Shown piece after piece: positions 7,666 to 17,289 of a DNA stretch of 64,000 nucleotides (position 1 is the stretch's first letter; each line of letters starts with the position of its first letter). The stretch is from Candidatus Saccharicenans subterraneus (lineage in GTDB: Bacteria > Acidobacteriota > Aminicenantia > Aminicenantales > Saccharicenantaceae). The notes below the pieces were generated by a model. That model searched no databases. It saw only the letters and a list, made by a program, of their open reading frames with translations, and was not told the origin of the DNA. The stretch is taken from positions 124,001-188,000 of the forward strand of contig QUAH01000001.1 of NCBI GenBank assembly GCA_003426165.1, read 5' to 3'. The position numbers were made by a program, and so were the translations under genes.

Positions 7666-9555
7666 CTAAAGAAGTTTTAGTTTTCGGTAGAAGTCCCTGA
7701 TGGATACGGTCAGACCGTCGGCATCGAGTCCCAGGACCTTGCGGATTTCTTCCGGCTTGCCCAGGGGATAGAGATCGGAAGGAAGGCCGAAGGCCTTGAA
7801 GGCCGGACCATAGACCTGGTGGCGGTCGAGCATTTCCCGCAGGGCGCTACCGAAGCCACCTTCCACCACCCCTTCTTCCAGGCTGATGATGACCCGGGCC
7901 TTTCGGGCCAGTTCGGGCAGGAGGATTTCGTCCAGCGGCCGGGCGAACCTGGCGTTAACCACCGCCAGAGAAATTCCTTCTTTTTCCAGCCGGCTGGCCA
8001 CTTCCAGCCCGGTGGCCACCATGTTGCCGTAGGCTACCAGCAGGTCCTGGCCGGTTTTCAAGACCTCGGCCTGGCCGGCCGGTATGAACCGGAATTCTTT
8101 TTCCAGGGGGACACCGAGACCGGCTCCCTTGGGAAAACGGATGGCCACAGGGTGCCCGTACTGGAAAGCCGAGTAAACCATGTGCCGGAGCTCGTTCTCG
8201 TCGCGGGGAGCCATCAGGATCATGTTCGGCAGATGACGCAGGTAGGCAATGTCATTGGTTCCCTGGTGGGTGGGGCCGTCCTCTCCGACTATGCCGGCCC
8301 GGTCCAGGGCAAAGACCACCGGCAGGTCCATCAGGCAGACCTCGTGAAAGATCTGGTCGTAAGCCCGCTGAAGGAAAGTGGAGTAGATGGCCACCAGGGG
8401 TTTTAAGCCTGAAATGGCCAGCCCGGCGGCGAAATTGACCGCATGCTGTTCGGCAATGCCCACGTCAAAAAAGCGGTCGGGATTTTCGTCGGCAAATTTG
8501 TTCAGGCCGGTACCGTCGGTCATGGCCGCGGTGATGGCGATGATCCTGGGGTCGCTGCGGCCGAGTTCAGCCACCGCTTCGCCGAACACCCGGGAATAAC
8601 TGGGCAGTTCTTCGCGCCTTAATGACTCTCCGGTGGCAATGACAAAGGGCGAGGCGCTGTGAAACTTTTCCGGGTTGAGCTGGGCCGGGCGATAGCCCTT
8701 GCCCTTCTGGGTGACGCAGTGGATTAGAATCGGGCCCGGGTAGTTCCGGGCGTGGTCCAGGGCTTCAATCAGGCTGTGGAGGCTGTGTCCGTGGATGGGA
8801 CCGATGTACCTTATGCCCAGTTCTTCAAAGAAGACGCCGGGGAAAAAGGTCTTCTTGATCATGTCTTCCAGGGCCCGGGCCGCCCGGATCAGGGGCCAGC
8901 CGAGCTTGGGAATGGAGCGCAGAACGGACTTGGTTTGCTCTTTTATCCTGAGATAGGGCTGCCCGGAAACCAGGTAGGAGAGATACCGGGAAAGGGCCCC
9001 GACATTGGGAGAAATGCTCATTTCGTTATAATTGAGGACGATGATCAGCCTTTCCCTCAGGTGGCCGATCTGGTTGAGGGCTTCGTAGGCCACGCCGCCG
9101 GTCAGGCTGCCGTCGCCCACCACGGCGATGACGTTGTGGTTTTCTCCCTTCCGGTCGCGGGCCACAGCCAGGCCGAGGGCTGCCGACAGGGCAGTTGAGG
9201 CGTGCCCGGTATTGTACACATCGTGGGGACTTTCTTCGAGACAGGGGTAGCCAAGCAGTCCCCCAAACTGGCGCAGGCGGGTGAACTCTTTCTGGCGACC
9301 GGTCAGCAGCTTGTGGGTATAACACTGGTGACCGACATCCCAGACGATCTTGTCCCGCGGCGAGTCAAAAACATAATGCAGGGCCAGGGTCAGCTCCACC
9401 ACACCCAGGTTGGAAGCCAGGTGTCCGCCGGTCCGGGAAACCGTTTCGATGATTCTGGCCCTGATTTCCGTGGCCAGCTCAGCCAGTTCCGGAACGGACA
9501 GCTTCTTGAGGTCCTGGGGGCTTTTGATGCCTGGCAGAATTTTTTCCGGGCTCAT
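7666..9555 (-). CDS. dxs: 1-deoxy-D-xylulose-5-phosphate synthase
   Basis: A 629-residue, full-length thiamine-diphosphate enzyme condensing pyruvate and glyceraldehyde 3-phosphate, the entry step of the MEP isoprenoid pathway. Visible motifs: WDVGHQCYTHK near the N-terminus, the ThDP motif GDGSLTGG, and the transketolase-type YSTFLQRAYDQ and DRAGIVGEDGPTHQG. Its ATG overlaps the stop of ispA by 4 bases, so prenyl-chain synthesis and its precursor supply are coupled. Confidence 0.97.
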   Translation of the reverse strand: MSPEKILPGIKSPQDLKKLSVPELAELATEIRARIIETVSRTGGHLASNLGVVELTLALHYVFDSPRDKIVWDVGHQCYTHKLLTGRQKEFTRLRQFGGLLGYPCLEESPHDVYNTGHASTALSAALGLAVARDRKGENHNVIAVVGDGSLTGGVAYEALNQIGHLRERLIIVLNYNEMSISPNVGALSRYLSYLVSGQPYLRIKEQTKSVLRSIPKLGWPLIRAARALEDMIKKTFFPGVFFEELGIRYIGPIHGHSLHSLIEALDHARNYPGPILIHCVTQKGKGYRPAQLNPEKFHSASPFVIATGESLRREELPSYSRVFGEAVAELGRSDPRIIAITAAMTDGTGLNKFADENPDRFFDVGIAEQHAVNFAAGLAISGLKPLVAIYSTFLQRAYDQIFHEVCLMDLPVVFALDRAGIVGEDGPTHQGTNDIAYLRHLPNMILMAPRDENELRHMVYSAFQYGHPVAIRFPKGAGLGVPLEKEFRFIPAGQAEVLKTGQDLLVAYGNMVATGLEVASRLEKEGISLAVVNARFARPLDEILLPELARKARVIISLEEGVVEGGFGSALREMLDRHQVYGPAFKAFGLPSDLYPLGKPEEIRKVLGLDADGLTVSIRDFYRKLKLL

Positions 9556-10421
9556 GTCGAACTCTCCCGGCCTGGTTGCAGTTGTTTAATGAAAAAAGTC
9601 AAAATATCTGAATCTATACCGTTGTCTTCAAGGGCTCGCTGTGCCTTCCCCAGCCAGGTTTCCAGGAGTTCCAGGGAGGCCGTCCTTCCCAGAATCCTGG
9701 CCAGGTTGGGGCGGATGGCCTTTCCGGTAGCCTGGTCCTGGCCAAGGTCCTGGAAGTCGTCTCGCAGCTGGAAAGCCAGTCCCAGGTATATACCGAATTT
9801 CTCCAGGCCCTGGATGGCAACTTCCGGAGCCCCGGCCAGCCTGGCTCCAGAAACGACTGAGACCCTGATCAGCCCGGCTGTTTTTCTGGAGGCCATCTCC
9901 TGGTAAGCAGCCTGGTCCCGGTTGTCAGGATTGAAATTTATATCCAGCCATTGCCCGGCGATCATGCCCCGGGGGCCGGCAGCCATGGCCATCTCGGCCG
10001 CGACGCGGGCCTTTAGTCCCTGGTCATTGGCCGGGGCCGGGGCTGTGGCCAGTATTTCAAAGGCCAGGGTCAGGAGTCCATCGCCGGCCAAAAGGGCCAG
10101 GGCTTCGCCGAATTTTTTATGACAGGAAGGCCGACCGCGCCTGAAGTCATCATCATCCATGGACGGCAGGTCGTCGTGGATCAAAGAGTAATTGTGGATG
10201 AATTCCACGGCGCAGGCGTAGGGCAGGAGCAGCTCCTCCGTGGCCCCGAAATGTTCCCCGGTGGCCAGGAGCAGCAGCGGACGGAATCGTTTCCCGCCGC
10301 CCAGAACGGCGTAACGCATGGCCTCAAAGACCGGCGAGTCTTCTCCCGACAGATAGTAATCCAGGGCTTTTTCCAGCCGGTTTCGTTTGCGGTCGAGGTA
10401 AGATTCCAGATCGATATTCAT
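9552..10421 (-). CDS. ispA: Polyprenyl synthetase (farnesyl diphosphate synthase type)
   Basis: A 289-residue trans-prenyltransferase. The first Asp-rich motif is in LIHDDLPSMDDDDFRRGRPS, and the second is FQLRDDFQD. The length and neighbours (xseB, dxs) match the short-chain IspA group making geranyl or farnesyl diphosphate. Exact chain length cannot be read with confidence. Confidence 0.92.
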   Translation of the reverse strand: MNIDLESYLDRKRNRLEKALDYYLSGEDSPVFEAMRYAVLGGGKRFRPLLLLATGEHFGATEELLLPYACAVEFIHNYSLIHDDLPSMDDDDFRRGRPSCHKKFGEALALLAGDGLLTLAFEILATAPAPANDQGLKARVAAEMAMAAGPRGMIAGQWLDINFNPDNRDQAAYQEMASRKTAGLIRVSVVSGARLAGAPEVAIQGLEKFGIYLGLAFQLRDDFQDLGQDQATGKAIRPNLARILGRTASLELLETWLGKAQRALEDNGIDSDILTFFIKQLQPGRESST

Positions 10422-10447
10422 CTTTCAGCCGGCTCTCTCAGTCTTGG

Positions 10448-10744
10448 TTAGCTTTCTTCTTCGTCCTCGTCCTCGTCCTGGTCCTCTTCCAGGGCAGAAG
10501 CATTCAGGTCTTCCGGTATGAAATCGCGGGCCTGCAGCTCGCCCTTTTCGTCCTTGAGCAGGATTTCGATTTTCTTTTCAGCCTTGTCCAGCTCGGACCG
10601 CAGGAACCTGGTCAGCTTGATACCCTTTTCAAACAGGGCCAGGGATTCGTTCAGGGCCAGGCCCCCCTTTTCCAGCTTGGCCACGATCTGTTCCAGTTCG
10701 GCCAGGGCCTTTTCAAAATTCATCTCTTTTCCTTTGGTGTTCAT
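10448..10744 (-). CDS. xseB: Exodeoxyribonuclease VII small subunit
   Basis: A 98-residue XseB: the FEKALAELEQIVAKLE and LNESLALFEKGIKL helices match the family. XseB packs several copies on each XseA. The tail is unusually acidic (an Asp/Glu run over the last dozen residues). Two starts are possible: this ATG, with AAGGAG upstream and a 4-base overlap with xseA, or an ATG 7 codons in, also preceded by a purine-rich box. Confidence 0.93.
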   Translation of the reverse strand: MNTKGKEMNFEKALAELEQIVAKLEKGGLALNESLALFEKGIKLTRFLRSELDKAEKKIEILLKDEKGELQARDFIPEDLNASALEEDQDEDEDEEES

Positions 10745-12114
10745 TGGCTCTCCTTGATGAATTTTGATTCAATCTTAACCTTGGGGTCAACCCGGTTGAC
10801 CCGGCAATTGAGCTCGCCACGGTAGAAGGAAACAATAACCTCCTCGCCGGGCTCAACTTCGCTGGCCTTCTGCACCGGCAACAACCCTCCGGCTTTCCAG
10901 CAGATGGTATAACCCTTCTTGATGACGTTGAGTGGAGACAGGTTGTCGAGCGAGGAGGCCAGCCGTTTCCAGAGGCCGTTCAGTTCACTCAACCTGATTT
11001 GCAGCAGGTGGGTCATGGTTTGTCGGAGCTGCTGGCTGCGATTCTTGTAGTCGGAGAGTAGTTGTTTCCTGGTCTGGATTGACTTCCAGGCCCGGTTTTC
11101 GAGTTCGTCCACTCTCTGGTCGAGGCTCATCAGGCGGTACTTGAAATTGCGGATGATGCGTTCTTCGGCCAGCAGGTTGACCCGGCTGCGCAATCTCTCC
11201 AGCTGATATTTTTCCAGCTGGCAGAGTCGATTGAGCAGGTTATCTATTTTCTCCCGGAATTCTTCTTCCTTGGAGACGACCATTTCGGCCGCGGCCGAGG
11301 GGGTGGAAGCCCTGATGTCGGCCACGAAATCGGCGATGGTGAAGTCAATCTCGTGGCCCACGGCCGAAATGACCGGCTTGGTCTTCATGCAGTTGAAGAT
11401 GGCCCTGGCCACCACCTCTTCGTTGAAAGCCCAGAGGTCTTCGATCGAACCGCCGCCCCGGCCGACGATGACCACGTCGATGTCGTCCCGGCGGCTGAAG
11501 TAGTCCAGTCCCTGGGCAATGTTCTGGGCCGCCCCTTCGCCCTGGACCAGGGAAGGGTAAATTATGATGTGCAGGCGGTTGAAACGGCGCTCGATAATCC
11601 GGAGGATATCGCGAATGGCCGCCCCGGTCGGCGAGGTCACGATTCCGATTTTCTTCGGTAGCAGGGGAAGCTTTTTCTTGTACTTGGGGTCGAACAGGCC
11701 TTCGGCCTGCAGCCTGGCCTTCAGCTGTTCAAAGGCCAGTTGCAAGGCTCCCTTCCCCCTCGGTTCCAGCTTTTCCACCACCAGCTGGTAATCGCCGCTC
11801 TTTTCATAGACTGTTACCCGGCCCCCGCAGATTACTTTCATTCCATCTTTGAGTTCGAAACGGGGAGACAGATTGTTTTTCTTAAGTTCCGACTGGATGC
11901 GGCTGGCGTCGCTGCGGAACATGACCGCCCGGAGCTGGGCATTCTCATCCTTGAGGGTAAAGTAGAAATGGCCGGAAGCCGGTTGCCTGAGGTTGGAAAT
12001 TTCTCCTTCCACCCAGACAAAGGGGAAGGCCGATTCCAGCTCCAGCCGGACCAGCCGGGTCAGCTCGCTGACGGTGTAGACGCGGTCCCTGACGATCAGG
12101 CTCTCAGTCTTCAC
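10741..12114 (-). CDS. xseA: Exodeoxyribonuclease VII large subunit
   Basis: A 457-residue XseA with the N-terminal OB fold (WVEGEISNLRQPASGHFYFTLKD region) and the catalytic domain (GIVTSPTGAAIRDI, VGRGGGSIEDLWAFNEE, SAVGHEIDFTIAD), then a coiled-coil region. With XseB it degrades single-stranded DNA from both ends to oligonucleotides. It overlaps ymdB by 11 bases and xseB by 4. Confidence 0.95.
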   Translation of the reverse strand: MKTESLIVRDRVYTVSELTRLVRLELESAFPFVWVEGEISNLRQPASGHFYFTLKDENAQLRAVMFRSDASRIQSELKKNNLSPRFELKDGMKVICGGRVTVYEKSGDYQLVVEKLEPRGKGALQLAFEQLKARLQAEGLFDPKYKKKLPLLPKKIGIVTSPTGAAIRDILRIIERRFNRLHIIIYPSLVQGEGAAQNIAQGLDYFSRRDDIDVVIVGRGGGSIEDLWAFNEEVVARAIFNCMKTKPVISAVGHEIDFTIADFVADIRASTPSAAAEMVVSKEEEFREKIDNLLNRLCQLEKYQLERLRSRVNLLAEERIIRNFKYRLMSLDQRVDELENRAWKSIQTRKQLLSDYKNRSQQLRQTMTHLLQIRLSELNGLWKRLASSLDNLSPLNVIKKGYTICWKAGGLLPVQKASEVEPGEEVIVSFYRGELNCRVNRVDPKVKIESKFIKESQ

Positions 12115-12907
12115 TCTGGTCCTCGGTTAAAAGCTCGCGCTTTATGGTTAAGGCCTTGCCGCTGGCCGGGTCAATATCGATGTAAACAGCGCTCAGCATC
12201 AGGCCATCGGTGGCCGGCTCGAAGCGCTGCGGACGGGAGGTCAGGAACCTCTGCAGGGCCTGTTCCGGTTTCATCCCGATGACGGAGTTCAGGCCGCCGG
12301 CCATTCCCACGTCGGTGATATAGGCGGTCCCGCCGGGCAATAGCCTTTCGTCGGCGGTGGGGATGTGAGTGTGGGTGCCGATGACCGCTGACACCCGGCC
12401 GTTCAGGTACCAGCCCAGGGCCTGTTTTTCCGAGGTGGCCTCGGCGTGAAAGTCTATTATAACTATCGGAGTAATCGGGATTATTTCTGCCAGCAGCCGG
12501 TCGGCGGCCAGAAACGGGCAGTCAATCGGTTCCATGAAGACCCGGCCCTGGAGGTTGACCACGGCCGCTCTGACTCCTCTTTCGCTCTGGTAGATATAGT
12601 AACCGTGACCGGGATTGGCCGCCGGATAGTTGGCCGGGCGCAGCAACCGGGGTTCCTTTTCCATGTAGTTCAGGACTTCCTTCTTGTCCCAGATGTGGTT
12701 ACCGGAAGTCAGAACGTCCACCTGGAAAAAAAGTTCCTTGCCGGTTTCCTCGGTCAGGCCATTGCCGCCGGAGGCGTTCTCGGCGTTGGCCACCACCAGG
12801 TCGGGCTGGTACTTTTTCCGCAGTTCCGGCAGGAACCGGGACAGGGCCCGCCGTCCCGGACGCCCGATTAGGTCTCCTATGAACAGAACTCCGAATTTAT
12901 CTGGCAT
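12104..12907 (-). CDS. ymdB: YmdB family metallophosphoesterase
   Basis: A 267-residue calcineurin-like enzyme of the YmdB/TIGR00282 family, whose characterised member in Bacillus hydrolyses 2',3'-cyclic nucleotides. Metal-ligand motifs [44 protein letters not shown] and [11 protein letters not shown] are all present. It follows rny with an 11-base overlap, the common rny-ymdB pairing, which suggests a link with RNA turnover. Confidence 0.92.
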   Translation of the reverse strand: MPDKFGVLFIGDLIGRPGRRALSRFLPELRKKYQPDLVVANAENASGGNGLTEETGKELFFQVDVLTSGNHIWDKKEVLNYMEKEPRLLRPANYPAANPGHGYYIYQSERGVRAAVVNLQGRVFMEPIDCPFLAADRLLAEIIPITPIVIIDFHAEATSEKQALGWYLNGRVSAVIGTHTHIPTADERLLPGGTAYITDVGMAGGLNSVIGMKPEQALQRFLTSRPQRFEPATDGLMLSAVYIDIDPASGKALTIKRELLTEDQSED

Positions 12908-14459
12908 ACTCCACCGCTCTCATCTCTCTTATGACCATGACCTTGATCTGTCCCGGATAATCGAGTTCATCCTTGATTTTCTGGGCAATATCCCTGGCAA
13001 TGACCATGGCCCGGTCGTCTGAAACTTTCTGGGCATCGACGATGATCCTGATCTCCCGGCCGGCCTGCAGGGCAAAGGCCTTAGCCACGCCTTCGAATGA
13101 AGTGGCGATCTGTTCCAGTTTCTCCAGGCGCTGGATGTAGGTCTCCAGGAGTTCGCGCCTGGCGCCCGGTCGGGCAGCCGACAGGGTATCGGCAGCCTGG
13201 ACCAGCACGGCTTCGACCGACGGGAAGTCAATATCCCGGTGGTGAGAGGCGATAGCCTGGATGACCGCCTCGGATTCGCCGTACTTCTTGGTCAGTTCCA
13301 CCGAGAGTTCGGTATGGGTGCCCTCGTAGTCTTTATCGACAGCCTTGCCTATGTCATGGAGCAACCCGGCCCGCAGGGCCACGTTGACATCGGCCCCCAG
13401 CTCCCTGGCCATCAGGGCGGCCAGCATGGCCACCTCCTTGGCATGCTGCAGGACGTTCTGCCCGTAGCTGGTGCGGTATTTCAGCTTGCCCAGGTACTTG
13501 ATCAGCTCCGGATGCATGTTCTGGATACCGAGCTCGTACAGGGTATTTTCGCCTTCCTGCTTGATTTTTTCTTCCAGCTCGGCCTTGACCTGCTCCACGA
13601 TATCTTCGATCCTGGCCGGGTGAATGCGGCCGTCGGCCACCAGTTTCTCAATGGCCATTCTGGCCAGTTCTCTTCTCAGGGGGTCGAAGCTGGAGAGGAT
13701 TACCGCCTCCGGAGTGTCATCGACGATGATGTCAACCCCGGTGGCCATCTCCAGGGCCCTGATGTTGCGGCCCTCGCGCCCGATGATCCGGCCCTTCATG
13801 TCGTCCGAGGGCAGGTCCACCACCGAAACCGTGGTCTCCACCACGTGCTCGGCGGCCGAGCGCTGAATGGCATTGGAAATTATCTCCCGGGCCAGAGCCC
13901 TGCTCTTCTCCCGAGTTTCTTCTTCAACCCGCCGGATGGCCTGGACGGCCTGAAGCTTGGCCTCGTCTTCTATCTTCCTGATAAGGGTATTCCGGGCTTC
14001 TTCCTGGGTCAGGCCGGCAATGCGTTCCAGTTCTTCGGTCTGTTTCTGGAGGGTTTCGGTGATTTTCTGCTCCAGGGCCTCCAGTTCTTTCTCTTTGCCG
14101 TACAGCCGGCGCTCCTTGGCCGACAGATCTCGCTCTTTCCTTTCCAGGTTCTGGTAGCGCCGTTCCAGGGCCTCTTCCTTGTTGAGCAGCCTCCGCTCCA
14201 GCTCGCTCAGTTTTCGCCTTTTTTCCCTGGTCTGGGCTTCGAACTCGGCCTGCCGGGCAGCATCCTTTTCCCTGGCCTCGGCCTCAGCCTGCTTTTTTAT
14301 TTTCTCGGCTTCCTCGGCTGCCCGGGCCAGTATCTCTTTAGCCTGGGCTTCGGCCTGCAGCAGTCCTTTCAACCCCCGGCTCCGCTTTAGCAGCAGGAAA
14401 ATAAAAAACAGAAGAATTAATGATAAAACGGGGATTCCCGCGATCAGTACGGCCTTCAT
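12897..14459 (-). CDS. rny: Ribonuclease Y
   Basis: A 520-residue membrane-anchored endoribonuclease that starts mRNA decay. It has an N-terminal transmembrane helix (about residues 4-24), a long charged coiled coil to about residue 190, a KH domain containing [12 protein letters not shown], and an HD domain with [10 protein letters not shown]. The ATG at 14459-14457 is preceded at 7 bases by GAGGAGG; a TTG two codons upstream is less likely. The Shine-Dalgarno sequence partly lies in a predicted hairpin. Confidence 0.95.
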   Translation of the reverse strand: MKAVLIAGIPVLSLILLFFIFLLLKRSRGLKGLLQAEAQAKEILARAAEEAEKIKKQAEAEAREKDAARQAEFEAQTREKRRKLSELERRLLNKEEALERRYQNLERKERDLSAKERRLYGKEKELEALEQKITETLQKQTEELERIAGLTQEEARNTLIRKIEDEAKLQAVQAIRRVEEETREKSRALAREIISNAIQRSAAEHVVETTVSVVDLPSDDMKGRIIGREGRNIRALEMATGVDIIVDDTPEAVILSSFDPLRRELARMAIEKLVADGRIHPARIEDIVEQVKAELEEKIKQEGENTLYELGIQNMHPELIKYLGKLKYRTSYGQNVLQHAKEVAMLAALMARELGADVNVALRAGLLHDIGKAVDKDYEGTHTELSVELTKKYGESEAVIQAIASHHRDIDFPSVEAVLVQAADTLSAARPGARRELLETYIQRLEKLEQIATSFEGVAKAFALQAGREIRIIVDAQKVSDDRAMVIARDIAQKIKDELDYPGQIKVMVIREMRAVEYAR

Positions 14460-14466
14460 GGTCAAA

Positions 14467-14640
14467 CCTCCTCACCGGACCACAGGGTCAAAGGAGTAAG
14501 GGTGAGGTCAGGCCATCACTCTGGAAGGGTAAAGCGCTTCCGCCCCTTAAGACCATGGCCGAAGCCACGGGTTTGTCTCTCTGAAAACATCCCGAAATTA
14601 GACCCGAGGTCTAATCTATCAAAAGAAATAGATAAAAAGT
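14467..14640 (-). ncRNA. Structured RNA between zapA and rny; candidate 6S RNA or rny leader
   Basis: This 183-base gap has three perfect inverted repeats on the transcribed minus strand: an 8-bp stem with 3-base loop at 14597-14615, a 7-bp stem closed by a C(UUCG)G tetraloop at 14553-14570, and a 7-bp stem pairing 14470-14476 with 14501-14507. The last hides part of the rny Shine-Dalgarno (14467-14473). In many bacteria 6S RNA (ssrS) lies directly downstream of zapA, so 6S is one candidate. I could not trace a full 6S fold, so the alternative is a zapA terminator plus an rny regulatory leader. Confidence 0.4.
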
Positions 14641-14648
14641 CTCCTGCC

Positions 14649-14978
14649 TTAGGGGGTAAGTTTTTCCAGAGTCTCATAATCATTCTCATGTTGCTTAACC
14701 TGATCCTCGATCCTGGCCAGCTCCGTCTCCAGACGGCCCAGGGCCTCTCTCAGTTGATCGATGCGGCTTTCCGAAACGAACAGCTCGTCGGCGATGTTCA
14801 GGGCGGTCAGGACGGCGACCTTGGCCACGTCCGACGACCGCGATTTCAGGGCCACATCCCGCATCTTCTGGTCAACGAAAGAAGTCAACTGGCCGATGTA
14901 TCTCTCGTCTTCTTCTCCTTTGACGCAGATCCTGTATTTATTTCCAAAAATTTCAATCTCAATTATTTTCTCTTTCAT
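14649..14978 (-). CDS. zapA: Cell division protein ZapA
   Basis: A 109-residue ZapA: the N-terminal domain (EIEIFGNKYRICVKGEEDERYI) and the LTALNIADELF segment match the family, followed by a C-terminal coiled coil. ZapA crosslinks FtsZ filaments at the division ring. Its start overlaps the stop of the upstream coiled-coil gene by 4 bases. Confidence 0.88.
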   Translation of the reverse strand: MKEKIIEIEIFGNKYRICVKGEEDERYIGQLTSFVDQKMRDVALKSRSSDVAKVAVLTALNIADELFVSESRIDQLREALGRLETELARIEDQVKQHENDYETLEKLTP

Positions 14979-15235
14979 ACACCCAGCTTTTCCATCTGAG
15001 TGATCAGGGCTTCAATCCGGCTTCGGACCTCTTCTTTTTCTTCCTGCAGTCGCTTCAGTTCTTCTTCCAGGTTGCCCGCTTTCCTGAGCCTTTCCTCCAG
15101 TTCCTTCTTATCGGCCTTCAGATGCTTGAGCTCATCTTTAAGGCGGGCATTTTCCTGGGAAAGCCGGGAAAAATGCTCCACAATCTGAGTTATCTTGCCC
15201 TCAAGTATTTTAATCCGCTCCAGCTCGGATGTCAA
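14975..15235 (-). CDS. Small coiled-coil protein, ZapB-like
   Basis: An 86-residue, almost wholly coiled-coil protein with heptad pattern and high Glu/Lys/Leu content. Its position directly before zapA, with a 4-base overlap, suggests a ZapB-like partner that links the FtsZ ring to other components. Coiled coils give little sequence signal, so the name rests on size and context. It follows pheT after 11 bases. Confidence 0.65.
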   Translation of the reverse strand: MTSELERIKILEGKITQIVEHFSRLSQENARLKDELKHLKADKKELEERLRKAGNLEEELKRLQEEKEEVRSRIEALITQMEKLGV

Positions 15236-15246
15236 TTTAGCCTCCT

Positions 15247-17289
15247 TTACCTTAACCTTATCTTAAGGGTGGATTTAAGTTGGGAGGTTATTTCCTGCAT
15301 GGCCCGGTCCACCTCTTCGGTCTGAAGGGTGCGGGCCGAATGCCGGAAGTAAAACCTGACAGAAAAACTGACTTTCCCCGGTGGCAGGGATTTTCCCTGG
15401 AACCGGTCGTATATCACGAAGGTTTCCAGGTATGGAATATTCAGTTTTTGCAGTTGCTGGTGAATCTGCTGGTAGCTGAGGCTGTCCTCTACCAGGAAGG
15501 ACAGGTCGCGGCTGGTCCCCGGGTACCTGGGAACCGGCTGGAAACTGAAAGCCCGGGGTTGCTTGCGCAGGAGTTCGTTCAGATCGATTTCAGCACAGTA
15601 AGCCGGACGCTCCAGGTCGTAGCTCCTGGCCAGGTTGCCGTTTAGAAGTCCCAGCAGACCGACCGGCTCGTTCTTGACCTCGATCCTCAGGGCCTGCCCG
15701 GGTTCAAAGAACGGGTGTTCAACCGGCTCAAAGGACAGCTGGTCGTAACCGAGGTAGTAGCAAATGTCTTCCACCGCTCCCTTCAGGACGTAGAAGTCGG
15801 TTTCCTTTTCAGCTTCTTTCCAGGTTCGGCCAGACCTCAGGCCGGTGGTCAGGATCCCCAGGTTCAGGTTTTCGCGGTGCGTTTCTTCCTGTTCCCAGTA
15901 ATAGATGTTGCCCACCTCGAAAATGTGCACCCCTTCCGCTTCCCGGTTGAAATTCCAGACGGCATTTTCCACCAGGCCGGGAAGGAGAGAAGTCCTCAGG
16001 GTGGATAATTTAGCCGAAATGGGGTTCTGCAGTTTTATCGGCTGGCAGCCGGTCTGCCAGAGCTGTTCCTTTTCCGGGTCGGTGAAACTGAAATTGATGA
16101 CCTCGTCAAACCCGTGATGAAAGAGGACCTCTTTCAACCGCCAGACCCGGTCCCTTCTCCGGTCGGCCGGCAATTCAAAAGATTTGACCGGGGTCACGGC
16201 GCTGGGGATGCGGTCATAGCCGTAGAACCGGGCCACTTCCTCCACCAGGTCGGCTTCCCTTTCCAGGTCCACCCGGAAGCTGGGGATCTCGGCCGTCCAG
16301 ACCTGGGGCCCGTGTTCTTTGAGTTTCAGCCCGAGGCCGGTGAGCGTTTTTACCACGAATTCCGGCTCGATTTCCAGGCCCAGGAGCTCGTTGATCCTTC
16401 TCAGCCGCAGGGTAACCGTTCTGGGTTTGCGGGGGGCCGGATAAACGTCGAGCAGGCCCTTGGAAACCCGGCCGCCGAATTCGCACAGCAGGGAAGCGGC
16501 CATGACCGCGGCCACCGGGGCGGCGTTGGGGTCAGCCCCGCGTTCGAAGCGGTAGGAAGCATCGGTGCTCAGCCCCAGCTTCTTGGTGGTCAATCGTATG
16601 GAAACGGGGTTGAAATTGGCGCTTTCTATGAAGACATCGGTGGTGGACTCGGTTATACCCGACTCCTCGCCGCCGATCACCCCGGCTATGGCTACCGGGG
16701 TGGTTTCGTCAGCTATGACCAGCATATCGGGTTCGAGCTCCACCCTCTGGCCTTCGAGAGTCCGGATGGTCTCTCCCTTTCGGGCCTTTCTGATTTTGAC
16801 CTTGCCACCCTTTAATCTGGCCAGGTCAAAGGTGTGGATGGGCTGTCCGAGAGAAAAGCAGACATAATTGCTGACATCCACCACGTTGTTGATCGGTCGG
16901 AGGCCAACGGCTTCCAGCCTTTTCTTCAGCCAGTCGGGCGATGGTCCAACCCTGACTCCCTTCACCACCAGGCCGCAGTACCGGGGGCAGAGCTGTGGGT
17001 CCAGGATGTTAATGTCCACCAGGCTTGAGGTCGCCTGTGGTAACTCCTTCAGGGGCCAGTTCCGGGTCTTCAGGCTGAGGTCCAGAAGGGTGGCCAGCTC
17101 CCGGGCCACTCCCAGGTGACCCAGGGTGTCGGGGCGGTTGGCATAGGTTTCTATTTCAAAGACGGTGTCTTCGCCAGCCGGGGTTACCGACTCCACCATC
17201 AGCCCGATCTGGTTCAGGCAGCCGGCCAGCTCCTCGGGCGGCAGGTTGAGGTTCACGAATTCTTTGAGCCAGGCGTATGATATTTTCAT
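15247..17289 (-). CDS. pheT: Phenylalanyl-tRNA synthetase beta subunit, short form
   Basis: A 680-residue beta subunit of the (alpha-beta)2 PheRS. It begins with the usual MKISYAWLKEFVN, but at about residue 38 runs straight from LMVESVTPAGED to IETYANRPDTLGHLGVARE. The OB-fold tRNA-binding (EMAP-like) domain of about 110 residues found there in ordinary bacterial PheT is absent. The B3/B4 editing region, B5, and the C-terminal anticodon-binding FDX-ACB domain (PRYPGTSRDLSFLVED) are present. It overlaps pheS by 4 bases. Confidence 0.95.
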   Translation of the reverse strand: MKISYAWLKEFVNLNLPPEELAGCLNQIGLMVESVTPAGEDTVFEIETYANRPDTLGHLGVARELATLLDLSLKTRNWPLKELPQATSSLVDINILDPQLCPRYCGLVVKGVRVGPSPDWLKKRLEAVGLRPINNVVDVSNYVCFSLGQPIHTFDLARLKGGKVKIRKARKGETIRTLEGQRVELEPDMLVIADETTPVAIAGVIGGEESGITESTTDVFIESANFNPVSIRLTTKKLGLSTDASYRFERGADPNAAPVAAVMAASLLCEFGGRVSKGLLDVYPAPRKPRTVTLRLRRINELLGLEIEPEFVVKTLTGLGLKLKEHGPQVWTAEIPSFRVDLEREADLVEEVARFYGYDRIPSAVTPVKSFELPADRRRDRVWRLKEVLFHHGFDEVINFSFTDPEKEQLWQTGCQPIKLQNPISAKLSTLRTSLLPGLVENAVWNFNREAEGVHIFEVGNIYYWEQEETHRENLNLGILTTGLRSGRTWKEAEKETDFYVLKGAVEDICYYLGYDQLSFEPVEHPFFEPGQALRIEVKNEPVGLLGLLNGNLARSYDLERPAYCAEIDLNELLRKQPRAFSFQPVPRYPGTSRDLSFLVEDSLSYQQIHQQLQKLNIPYLETFVIYDRFQGKSLPPGKVSFSVRFYFRHSARTLQTEEVDRAMQEITSQLKSTLKIRLR

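Noticed and set aside
13239-14390. A long plus-strand frame opposite rny
   Set aside because: It is a shadow of the coiled-coil and KH region of ribonuclease Y, with Phe/Leu-rich low complexity and no family signature.
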